A stretch of DNA of 64,000 nucleotides from Xiheimicrobium sp033763395 (GTDB lineage Bacteria; Myxococcota; Myxococcia; Myxococcales; Myxococcaceae), in NCBI GenBank assembly GCA_033763395.1, contig JANRKQ010000086.1:1-64000 (forward strand), written 5' to 3'. The notes beneath the pieces were generated by a model. The model ran no database searches. It saw only the letters and a list, made by a program, of their open reading frames with translations, and was not told the DNA's origin. The translations under genes were made by a program, and so were the position numbers. This document shows positions 17,773 to 25,194 of this stretch, one piece after another (the stretch's first letter is position 1; each line of letters opens with the position of its first letter).

Positions 17773-19166
17773 TGAGCGGCCTCCTCTCGGTCTTGCGGCA
17801 GGGCGCGCAGAGCCTGCTCGCGCAGCAGGCCTACAGCTCGACCGTCGCGCAGAACCTCTCAAACGCCAACACCGCGGGCTACGCCAGGCAGCGCGCCGAG
17901 CTCGCCGCGGTGACGCCGGCCGATCAATACGGCAGCTCGTACATCGGCCGTGGCGCGGTGCTGCAGGCCATCACCCAGTCGAGAGATCGGTTCGTCGAGC
18001 AGCAGGTGCCGCTCGCGCTCGGCAGCGAGGCGCGCTCGTCGACCCAGGCCTCGCTGCTTCAGGGCGTCAGCGCGCTCAACCCCGACGCCGGCCTGTCGGA
18101 CTCGTTGTCGAACTTCTACGCGCAGCTGCGCGCGCTGGCGCAGAACCCGGGCAGCCCCAACGTGCGCGAGGCCGTGGTGGGCGCCGCGACGCGCCTCGCC
18201 GTCTCGTTCAACCAGACGGCCATCGCGCTGGACTCGGCGCGCAGCGGCGTCGACGCGCGCATTCAGGCGCAGCTCCCCGAGGTGAACGAGGCCATGGCGC
18301 AGATCGCCCGCCTCAACTCGCAGATCAGCCAGGCGTCGATCAACGGCGCGAGGCCGAACGATCTGCTCGACGCACGCACGAAGCTCGTCGACCGGGTGGC
18401 CTCGCTCACCGGCGCGCGCATCGTCAACAACGAGGCGGGCGACGCCAACCTCGTGCTGCCCGGCGGCACCTCGCTCGTGCAGGGCGACAAGGCGGCGACC
18501 CTGAGCGCCCAGCCGGATCCGTCGAACAACGGCAACCTCGCGCTGTGGATCCGCTCGCCCTCGGCGGTCGCGCCCACGAGGCTGGCCGAGGTGCCCGGCG
18601 GGGCGCTGGGCGGCATGCTGGACGCGCGCGATGGCGCGATGCGCGCCGCGCAGGAGCGCGTCGACACCTTCGCGTTCGACTTCGCCACCGCCGTCAACGC
18701 GGTGGCGCAGACGGGCTTCGCGCTCGATGGCTCCACCGGCCGGAGTGTCTTCGCGGTCCAGGCGACGGTGACGGGCGCGGCACGCTCCCTGGCGATCGAC
18801 GCCTCGCTCGCCTCGGACGCGTCGCTCTTCCCGGCCGCTGGCGTGGCCGGCGCGCCCGGCGACGCGACCGTCGTGCAGCAGATGATCGACACCGAGACGC
18901 AGCCCCTCTCGTCGGGCCGGAGCGCCGAAGAGGAGCTCGCCAGCATCACCGCCAGCTACGGGGCCACCACCTCGCGCGTCACCGCCACCGCCGAAGGCGA
19001 CGGCGCGGTGCTGAAGAACCTCGAGACCCTGCGCCAGTCGGCCTCGGGCGTGTCGGTCGACGAGGAGCTCGTGAACATGCAGCGGTCGCAGCGCGCGTAC
19101 GAGGCCGTGGCGCGCGTCATCAAGACCGCCGACCAGATGCTCGAGACGTTGCTCGGGCTGCGCTGA
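17772..19166 (+). CDS. flgK: FlgK, hook-filament junction protein 1
   Basis: Protein of 464 aa. The N terminus begins GLLSVLRQGAQSLLAQQ and has the axial-protein signature VAQNLSNANTAGYARQR. Then come IGRGAVLQAITQSRDRFVEQQ and the FlgK-type helical region LSDSLSNFYAQLRALAQNPG. The C terminus has SGVSVDEELVNMQRSQRAYE and ARVIKTADQMLETLLGLR, the D0 helix. It forms the first junction layer between hook and filament. Translation starts at the ATG overlapping the flgN stop. Confidence 0.97.
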   Translation: MSGLLSVLRQGAQSLLAQQAYSSTVAQNLSNANTAGYARQRAELAAVTPADQYGSSYIGRGAVLQAITQSRDRFVEQQVPLALGSEARSSTQASLLQGVSALNPDAGLSDSLSNFYAQLRALAQNPGSPNVREAVVGAATRLAVSFNQTAIALDSARSGVDARIQAQLPEVNEAMAQIARLNSQISQASINGARPNDLLDARTKLVDRVASLTGARIVNNEAGDANLVLPGGTSLVQGDKAATLSAQPDPSNNGNLALWIRSPSAVAPTRLAEVPGGALGGMLDARDGAMRAAQERVDTFAFDFATAVNAVAQTGFALDGSTGRSVFAVQATVTGAARSLAIDASLASDASLFPAAGVAGAPGDATVVQQMIDTETQPLSSGRSAEEELASITASYGATTSRVTATAEGDGAVLKNLETLRQSASGVSVDEELVNMQRSQRAYEAVARVIKTADQMLETLLGLR

Positions 19167-19180
19167 GGGGAGTTCGTGCC

Positions 19181-20062
19181 ATGCGGGTGAGCGACTCGTA
19201 CGTGTTCGATCAGGCCAACACCCGGCTCATGCGCACGCGCCGCGAGTCGACCGAGGCCGCCGATCGCGTGTCGTCGGGCAAGCGCGTCGAGACGCCGTGG
19301 GACGACTCGGCCGCCGCGGGGCTCATCACCCGCTTTGCGCAGGACCGCGCGCGCCAGGACGCGATGATGAACGCGGCGAACCGCGCGAGCGAGGAGCTGG
19401 CGGTCGTCGACGGCGCCTTCGACCAGGTGCTCACGGCGGTCACGCGCGCGCAGGAGCTCGCGGTGCAGCTGTCGAACGACACCTACAGCGCCGCCGACCG
19501 CCGCAACGCCTCGGTCGAGGTGCAGCAGGTCTTCCAGCAGGTGCTCACCTCGATCAACCTGCGCTTCGGCGATCGGTACGTCTTCGGCGGCACGGCCGAT
19601 CAGGCCCCGCCCTTCGATCCCACCGGGGCGTACGTCGGCAACGCCTCGACCCGGCGCGTCGAGATAGCCCCCGGAATCCTCCAGGACGCGTCGGTGCGCG
19701 CCGACGTCGCCTTCAAGGGCTCGGGCGGCGGCGTCGACGTGCTCACCGCCCTGGCCACCTTCGCCACCGCGCTGTCTGCCAACGACACCGCGGGCATTCG
19801 TACGGCGATCCGCGAGCTGGCCGATGGCTCGCAGCAGATCACCGCCGCGAGATCGCGCGCCGGCGCGATGATGAACGTGTTCGACCTCGCCTCGAATACG
19901 GCCCGCGTGAATCGCGACGACGCCTCGAATGGGCGCTCGCAGCTCGAAGACATCGACCTCATCGACGCCAGCACGCGGTTCGCTGCCGCCGAGCGGGCCC
20001 TCGAAGCCTCGATGTCGGCGGTGGCCCGCAGCTTCCGCCTCACCCTCCTGGACAAGCTCTAG
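19181..20062 (+). CDS. flgL: FlgL, hook-filament junction protein 3
   Basis: Flagellin-like junction protein of 293 aa from the ATG at 19181, 14 bp after flgK with GGGGAG upstream. The N terminus has RVSDSYVFDQANTRLMRTR and the flagellin-family helix DRVSSGKRVETPWDDSAAAG. NLRFGDRYVFGGTADQAPPF is a FlgL hallmark. The C terminus shows DIDLIDASTRFAAAERALEA. It ends in TAG, one of the clear uses of TAG as a stop in this window. The next gene follows after 16 bp. Confidence 0.96.
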   Translation: MRVSDSYVFDQANTRLMRTRRESTEAADRVSSGKRVETPWDDSAAAGLITRFAQDRARQDAMMNAANRASEELAVVDGAFDQVLTAVTRAQELAVQLSNDTYSAADRRNASVEVQQVFQQVLTSINLRFGDRYVFGGTADQAPPFDPTGAYVGNASTRRVEIAPGILQDASVRADVAFKGSGGGVDVLTALATFATALSANDTAGIRTAIRELADGSQQITAARSRAGAMMNVFDLASNTARVNRDDASNGRSQLEDIDLIDASTRFAAAERALEASMSAVARSFRLTLLDKL

Positions 20063-20078
20063 CCGAAGGGCCGTCGCC

Positions 20079-22040
20079 GTGAGCCGTCTCCGCCTCGACA
20101 GGCCCCACCACCCGCTGGCGCCCTTCTTCCGCCGGCGCACGGCCCACCTGTTGCGCGCGATGTCGGCCGCCGAGCGGCTCGTGGTGCGGCTGCTCCCGGT
20201 GCTCTTCGGCGGCCGCTTCCGGCGCCCGGGGTACGACAAGGAGCCACCTGGCCTTCAGCGCATGTCGCGCCGGCGCCGTTGGGGCCGCGCGTGCGAGCAG
20301 CTCGACTTTCCGCCGCCGCTCGGGTTCTGCACGACGCGGCCGCTCATCGAGTCGGTGTGGCTCGTGCCGCGCGCGGACGGGTGGACGGTGGTGGTGCGCG
20401 GGGTGCGCGACCGCCTGCCCGACGAGCACCGGCGCCTCGACGAGCGCCTGCAGATGGTGTCGATGCTGCTCGCGCGTCGAGCCCCCCGCCTCACCGTGGC
20501 GCTCGAAGACGCCGGCCCCGTCTCGCCTGCGCGCGCGTTCTTCGCGGGCCTGGTGGCAGGCGAGCTGCCGTCGATCGACCTCGTCGCCACGCTCGAGCCA
20601 GAGGACGTCATCGGCGCGGCGCCGACGCCCTGGGCCCGCACGCTGGTGCTGGGCCTTGGCGACGAGAACCCGTTCTCGCGGCTGCTGCCCGGACTGTCGC
20701 TGGCGTCACCGGAGCGCTTCGCCGCCGCGGCCGCCGCCGACGCGAGGCTGCTCGATCTCGTCCGCCAGCTCGACGTCGAGCCCGGGCTGGTCGAGCTGCA
20801 GCTCGCCAGCCGCATCGTGCGCCAGGCGGCCATCGCCCGGTGGCGACGCGCCGCGCCTGCACGTCGTGCCCTGCTCTCGGCGGAGCTGCGCCGGTGGATC
20901 TTCGGCGCCCTCATCCTCCCCGCGCTGCGGCCACGCCTCGAGGCGCTGCTGGCCGATCACCGGCCGGTCGAGGTCAAGCACGAGGGCGGCTGGCGCCTCG
21001 AGCTCGACGGCGCCGTGTTGCTCGAAGCGACGAGCCTCGACGGGCTGCGCGCGCGGGCCCTCACCGAGTCGCTCTCGCTCGCGCCAACCCAGGCGGAGTG
21101 GCGGCGGGCGCGCACGCTCCTCGAGCAGCGGGTGCCACGCACGCTCTTCGTCATCGAGCCCGGCTTCCTCAAGCACCTCGCCGCCAGCGTGGGCCCCACC
21201 GGACGCCTGCGCGCGCGCCGGTTGTCAGCCGAGCAGCTCGTGCGCCTCGCCATCGCGCTTCGCACCAGCGCCCGCGGCTTCGAGCTCACCGCGCGGCCCG
21301 GCGCCGATCCGCTCCTGGTGTCGCGCCTCTCGCAGATCGCCGCGACCGAACTCAGCTCGGGCCAGGCCTTCGGTGTGCAGCGGGGCCGCCGCGTCGTGCT
21401 CGCGAGCCGGGGCCGCCTTCGGGACCGCCCGCTGCTGCGTGCCCTCGCCGCGCCGAGGCGCCTCACCCTGCTCCCGGAGCGCGCCGAATGGCTGGCCGCC
21501 CTGAGGCCCCCACGGACGATCGCGAACAGGCCGACCGTGCAGGTGACCGTTCACGAAGGCGCCGAGGGTGAAGCGCTGGCCCTGTGTGTCGACGATCAGC
21601 TGCGCGTCTTCGCCGAGGCCTTTCCGAGCCCGTCGCTCGAGTGGTGGGTGGCCGACACCCGCGCGCTGCTCGAGCAGGCCGGCGCGTCGTTCGTCCTCTC
21701 CGTCAGCCCCGCCGTGTCGGCCTTCACGCGGCGCAGGCCCGACGAGCTGGTCGAGCCGGTCGCCGTCGAGGTGATCTCACGGCCGAACGGCCTGCTGGTG
21801 CAGCTCGGCGACGAGCGGTTCGGCGCGGGCTCGGGCCTGGGCTGGCGGGCGCTCGCCGAGACGGTGTTCTCGCGCTGGCCGCCCGGTACGCGGGGCCGCC
21901 TGCGCGTGGCGTCGGTGACGATCGAGGGCAGTCACGGAGCTGACGCGTCAGCGCTCGGGCTGCTCGCGATCCGTTCGCGGGTGCTGCGCCGCCTCGCGGG
22001 GCACCTTGGCACGCTTTCGCGCTGGCTCGAGGCCGCCTGA
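20079..22040 (+). CDS. Unrecognised 653-aa protein within the flagellar cluster
   Basis: A long real gene by codon use and composition, started at the GTG at 20079 with GAAGGG ten bases before it. It lies 16 bp after flgL, so it is probably in the flgF-flgL operon. I recognise no domain. The N terminus is very basic and mixes Arg with hydrophobic helices (PFFRRRTAHLLRAMSAAERLVVRLLPVLFGGRF). The rest is soluble-looking alternating helix and strand with many Leu/Arg/Ala, including VVVRGVRDRLPDEHRRLDER, LELDGAVLLEATSLDGLRA and PNGLLVQLGDERFGAGSGLG. No signal peptide and no clear transmembrane helix are seen. Possible roles are an export-related, assembly or regulatory factor; none can be supported directly. 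Confidence 0.8.
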   Translation: MSRLRLDRPHHPLAPFFRRRTAHLLRAMSAAERLVVRLLPVLFGGRFRRPGYDKEPPGLQRMSRRRRWGRACEQLDFPPPLGFCTTRPLIESVWLVPRADGWTVVVRGVRDRLPDEHRRLDERLQMVSMLLARRAPRLTVALEDAGPVSPARAFFAGLVAGELPSIDLVATLEPEDVIGAAPTPWARTLVLGLGDENPFSRLLPGLSLASPERFAAAAAADARLLDLVRQLDVEPGLVELQLASRIVRQAAIARWRRAAPARRALLSAELRRWIFGALILPALRPRLEALLADHRPVEVKHEGGWRLELDGAVLLEATSLDGLRARALTESLSLAPTQAEWRRARTLLEQRVPRTLFVIEPGFLKHLAASVGPTGRLRARRLSAEQLVRLAIALRTSARGFELTARPGADPLLVSRLSQIAATELSSGQAFGVQRGRRVVLASRGRLRDRPLLRALAAPRRLTLLPERAEWLAALRPPRTIANRPTVQVTVHEGAEGEALALCVDDQLRVFAEAFPSPSLEWWVADTRALLEQAGASFVLSVSPAVSAFTRRRPDELVEPVAVEVISRPNGLLVQLGDERFGAGSGLGWRALAETVFSRWPPGTRGRLRVASVTIEGSHGADASALGLLAIRSRVLRRLAGHLGTLSRWLEAA

Positions 22041-22042
22041 TT

Positions 22043-22069
22043 TAAGGCCCGGCCGGGGCGTGCCGAACC
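22043..22069 (+). promoter_or_regulatory. Sigma-28 (FliA)-type promoter of fliC
   Basis: TAAG (22043-22046), 15 bp, then GCCGAACC (22062-22069) fits the FliA consensus TAAA-N15-GCCGATAA at 8 of 12 positions with exact spacing. The start would be near 22077, giving a leader of about 50 nt to the fliC ATG at 22128, which has AGGAGAGG upstream. Confidence 0.6.
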
Positions 22070-22127
22070 CATCACTGAAGGCGGCAATCAACCCACCGCC
22101 TCACCCAACAACACCCCAGGAGAGGCC

Positions 22128-22952
22128 ATGTCCTTCAGCATCCGCAGCAACGTCGCTTCACTCAACGCCCAGCGCAACCTGTTCAACACCAGCTCGATGC
22201 AGAGCGACAGCTTCAACAAGCTGTCGAGCGGCTTCCGCATCACCCGCGCGGGTGACGACGCCGCCGGTCTCGGCATCAGCAACAACCTCCAGGCGCAGAT
22301 CCGCTCGTTCAACCAGGCGAACCGGAACGCGCAGGACGCCCAGTCGCTGATCCAGACGGCCGAGGCGAACCTGAACCAGACGACCGAGCTGCTCACCCGT
22401 ATGCGCGAGCTCGCCATGCAGTCGGCGTCGTCCGGCGTCGGTAACACCGAGCGCGGCTACATCCAGACCGAGAACTCGGCGCTCATCACCGAGATCACGC
22501 GTATCGCGAACGCCGCTGAGTACAACGGCACCGCGCTCCTGAACTCGGCCACGACGCTCACCTTCCAGGTCGGCATCCGGAACGTGGCGGCGAACGACCG
22601 CATCGACGTGTCGACGGTCGACTCGACGGCGGCCACGCTCGGCGTCGACGCCCTCGACTTCTCGACGCAGGCTGGTGCGCAGGCGGCCCTGGCCACCATC
22701 GACACGGCGATCAACACGGTGTCGAGCTCGCGCGCGACGTTCGGCGCCGCCGGCAACCGGCTCGCCTCGGTGGTGCAGACGATTCAGCAGTCGTCCGAGT
22801 CGCTCTCCGCCGCGAACAGCCGCATCCGCGACGTCGACGTGGCCGAGGAGACCAGCAAGCTCGCCCGCAGCCAGGTGATGCTGCAGGCCGGTGTCTCGGT
22901 GCTCGCGCAGGCGAACCAGGCGCCGCAGGTCGCGCTGAAGCTGCTCGGCTGA
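22128..22952 (+). CDS. fliC: Flagellin FliC
   Basis: Filament subunit of 274 aa. The conserved N-terminal D0/D1 is complete (SIRSNVASLNAQRNLFNTSS, then LSSGFRITRAGDDAAGLGIS and RNAQDAQSLIQTAEANL), as is the C-terminal D1/D0 (NRLASVVQTIQQSSESLSAA, RDVDVAEETSKLARSQVMLQ, ANQAPQVALKLLG). The central variable region is very short, so the filament should have little surface-exposed D2/D3. Ser/Thr-rich stretches in the middle could carry glycans. It has its own sigma-28-type promoter upstream and a terminator downstream, so it is a monocistron. Confidence 0.98.
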   Translation: MSFSIRSNVASLNAQRNLFNTSSMQSDSFNKLSSGFRITRAGDDAAGLGISNNLQAQIRSFNQANRNAQDAQSLIQTAEANLNQTTELLTRMRELAMQSASSGVGNTERGYIQTENSALITEITRIANAAEYNGTALLNSATTLTFQVGIRNVAANDRIDVSTVDSTAATLGVDALDFSTQAGAQAALATIDTAINTVSSSRATFGAAGNRLASVVQTIQQSSESLSAANSRIRDVDVAEETSKLARSQVMLQAGVSVLAQANQAPQVALKLLG

Positions 22953-23069
22953 TTTGGCCGGTGGGTCGCCGCCGCCCGGGTGACGGGCGCGCGGCGAAGG
23001 GCTCGACCCCGCGCTGCGGTGGGCAGGTGGAGGGTGGCGGGCAGCGCCGCAGTCGAGTCGTCGTGCGGG

Positions 23070-23089
23070 GCCCCGTTCTTCGACGGGGC
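23070..23089 (+). terminator. Terminator downstream of fliC
   Basis: GCCCCGT-TCTTCG-ACGGGGC forms a 7-bp G+C-rich stem with a 6-nt loop, followed by TTCGTCGTTT. It lies 118 bp after the fliC stop and before the fliD promoter. The T tract is interrupted, so it is a moderate terminator. Confidence 0.6.
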
Positions 23090-23124
23090 TTCGTCGTTTC
23101 ATGGGCCGGGCGCCAGGGCGCGCA

Positions 23125-23140
23125 GGGCCCTGAAGTTGCA
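23125..23140 (+). promoter_or_regulatory. Sigma-54 (RpoN)-type promoter of fliD
   Basis: GGGCCCTGAAGTTGCA has a perfect -12 element (TTGCA) and a partly matching -24 element (GGGCCC against TGGCAC), with GG and GC exactly 10 nt apart. Predicted start is near 23151, 39 nt before the fliD ATG. Confidence 0.6.
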
Positions 23141-23189
23141 CGGAGCGACCGATGGAGTCGAACGCGTCAACTGATCGACAGGAGCCATC

Positions 23190-24542
23190 ATGACACCCGC
23201 CTTCCGCGCCTCGGGCCTCGCGTCTGGCCTCGACACGACGAACATCGTCAACGAGCTCGTGAAGATCGAGAGCCGCACGATCGATCTCGCGCGTCGGCAG
23301 CAGGACGCGTTCCGCTCGCAGCTCTCGGCGCTCGGTGAGGTGATCTCGAAGCTGTCGTCACTCAAGACGGCGACGGCCGGGCTCGGCACCAGCGGGGTCC
23401 TCGCGGTGCGCGCGAGCGGCACCAACACGGGCTTCACCGCCAGCCCCTCGTCCTCGGCGACGACGGGCCGGTACGCCGTTCAAGTCGACGTGCTCGCCGA
23501 GGCCGCGCGGGCACGAAGCCAGGCCTTCACGGGCGGCGCGTCGGCGCAGGTGACCGGGGGCACGCTCGATCTGTCGATCGACGGCACCACCACCAGCATC
23601 ACGCTCGACGACGGCATGACGCTCGCGCAGGCGGCCGAGCGCATCAGCCGCTCCGGCGCCGCGGTGAGCGCCACGGTGCTGGAGACGAACGGGCAGGCCT
23701 ACCTGAGCATCACCCGCCGCGACACCGGCTTCGTGGTGGGCCAGCCGGCCTCGAGCGCCCTCGTCATCACCGAGACGTCGACGGGCTCGCTCGGGCAGGC
23801 CCTGGGCGCCACCATCACGCAGCCCGCGGTCAACGCCCAGCTCACCGTCGACGGGTTGCCGTTCGAGCGCCGCAGCAACGTCGTCAGCGACGTGCTGCCG
23901 GGCACCACGCTCACCCTCAACCGCACCACCACCACCCCCGAAGATCTCGTGCTCACCACGAGCACGACCGACACCCAGGCCGCGCTCAAGAAGTTCGTCG
24001 ACGCCTACAACGACGCGATGAAGCTGGTGCGCAGCAACCTCGCGATCGGCGAGCTGACCGACCGCACCCGGACGCTGGGCGGCGACCCCTCGCTGCGCGG
24101 GCTGCAGGCGTCGCTCCAGGGCCTGGTGGTGGGCGAGGCGAACCCGGGGAGCGCGGTGCGCACGCTCGCCGACGTCGGCATCAAGACGCAGACCGACGGC
24201 ACCTTGAGCATCGACGCCTCGCGGCTCGAGAAGGCCATCGCGACCGACGCGGGCGCCGTCAACGCGCTGTTCCAGACGGCCACCACGGGCATCTCGGCGG
24301 CCGTCACCTCGATGGTCGATCGCTACACGAGCGGCTCGAGCAGCATCCTCGAGCTGCGCAAGTCGGGCATCGACCGCTCCATCCGCACGATGGATACCCG
24401 CATTGAGTCGCTGCAGCTTCGTGTCGATGCCTATCGCGAGCGGTTGGTTCGGCAGTTCACCGCGATGGAGCGGGTCGTCGGGCAGTTCAAGAGCATCGGA
24501 GACTTCCTCACCTCGAGGGAGAAGCAGGGGACGCAGGAATGA
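23190..24542 (+). CDS. fliD: FliD, flagellar filament cap
   Basis: Filament-capping protein of 450 aa that folds flagellin at the tip. The N-terminal motif is FRASGLASGLDTTNIVNELV, followed by a coiled coil (IESRTIDLARRQQDAFRSQLSALGEVISKLSSL region). Middle signatures include QLTVDGLPFERRSNVVSDVLPGTTL (core VDGLPFERRSN). The C terminus carries DNRI-like helices (RIESLQLRVDAYRERLVRQF) and ends in a helix needed for capping (TAMERVVGQFKSIGDFL). The start at 23190 has CAGGAG. The stop overlaps the fliS start by 4 nt (ATGA). Confidence 0.96.
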   Translation: MTPAFRASGLASGLDTTNIVNELVKIESRTIDLARRQQDAFRSQLSALGEVISKLSSLKTATAGLGTSGVLAVRASGTNTGFTASPSSSATTGRYAVQVDVLAEAARARSQAFTGGASAQVTGGTLDLSIDGTTTSITLDDGMTLAQAAERISRSGAAVSATVLETNGQAYLSITRRDTGFVVGQPASSALVITETSTGSLGQALGATITQPAVNAQLTVDGLPFERRSNVVSDVLPGTTLTLNRTTTTPEDLVLTTSTTDTQAALKKFVDAYNDAMKLVRSNLAIGELTDRTRTLGGDPSLRGLQASLQGLVVGEANPGSAVRTLADVGIKTQTDGTLSIDASRLEKAIATDAGAVNALFQTATTGISAAVTSMVDRYTSGSSSILELRKSGIDRSIRTMDTRIESLQLRVDAYRERLVRQFTAMERVVGQFKSIGDFLTSREKQGTQE

Positions 24543-24928
24543 ACGCGGCACGAGCGTACGCACGAGCGACGAACGAGACGGCCTCGAAGGAGCGGCTGAT
24601 GGTGCTCCTCTTCGAAGCAGCGCTGAAGCACATGCGTGCCGGGGCGAGCCACCTCGAGGCCGGCGACGTGAAGGCCGGGTTGCCGCTCCTCACGAAGGCG
24701 TCGGACATCGTGACGGAGCTCGCGGGCACGCTGAACGCCTCGATGGCGCCCGAGCTCGCCGAGCTGCTCGGAGACGTCTACCTCTTCGTCTCGCAGCGGC
24801 TGGCGGTGGCGTCGCTGTCGAAGGCGGCGGCGCCGGTGCGGGAGGCCGAGCGGGCGTTCGCGCCCGTCGTCGAGGGGTTCCAGCAGGCCGTGGCGCAGAT
24901 GGCGGGCAGCCAGGTGGAAGCCCGGTGA
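24539..24928 (+). CDS. fliS: FliS, flagellin export chaperone
   Basis: Helical protein of 129 aa with the family start ARAYARATNETASKERLMVL and the helices LLFEAALKHMRAGASHLEAG, ASDIVTELAGTLNASMAPEL and LYLFVSQRL-type (here DVYLFVSQRLAVASLSKAAA). FliS clamps the C-terminal helix of flagellin and prevents premature polymerisation in the cytoplasm. Coupled to fliD upstream and to the small fliT-like gene downstream by 4-nt overlaps. Confidence 0.94.
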   Translation: MNAARAYARATNETASKERLMVLLFEAALKHMRAGASHLEAGDVKAGLPLLTKASDIVTELAGTLNASMAPELAELLGDVYLFVSQRLAVASLSKAAAPVREAERAFAPVVEGFQQAVAQMAGSQVEAR

Positions 24929-25194
24929 GCGCCGCGCGCGACCAGCTCGTCTCGATGCTCGAGGCGCTCGGCCGGTCGCTCGAGGCGGGCGACGGCGAGG
25001 CGGCGGAAGCACAGCTCGCGGCCTTCGCGGTGAAGGTGCGGGAAGCACCGGGGGCCGCGGCCGACCCCCGGGTGGTGGCGCTCTTCCAGGAGTGTCGGGG
25101 CAAGGCGATCGCGGTGCTGGGGCAGCTCCACCAGGAGCTCTCTGGCCACGCGACGTCGGTGCGGGCGGCGGCGGCGTACGGAGGCGGGCGGTGA
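24925..25194 (+). CDS. FliT-like small helical protein
   Basis: About 89 aa from a GTG that overlaps the fliS stop (GTGA). It is wholly helical and acidic (SMLEALGRSLEAGDGEAAEA, PRVVALFQECRGKAIAVLGQ). The position after fliS is that of FliT, the chaperone for the cap protein FliD. FliT sequences are poorly conserved, so this is a position-based call. It overlaps the next gene by GTGA, continuing a tightly coupled fliD-fliS-fliT-glycosyltransferase unit. Confidence 0.7.
   Translation: MSAARDQLVSMLEALGRSLEAGDGEAAEAQLAAFAVKVREAPGAAADPRVVALFQECRGKAIAVLGQLHQELSGHATSVRAAAAYGGGR

Noticed and set aside
22006..22022. Second sigma-54-like site (TGGCACGCTTTCGCG) before fliC
   Set aside because: GG and GC are 9 nt apart instead of the strictly required 10, it lies inside the coding end of the upstream gene, and a well-spaced sigma-28-type site lies closer to fliC.
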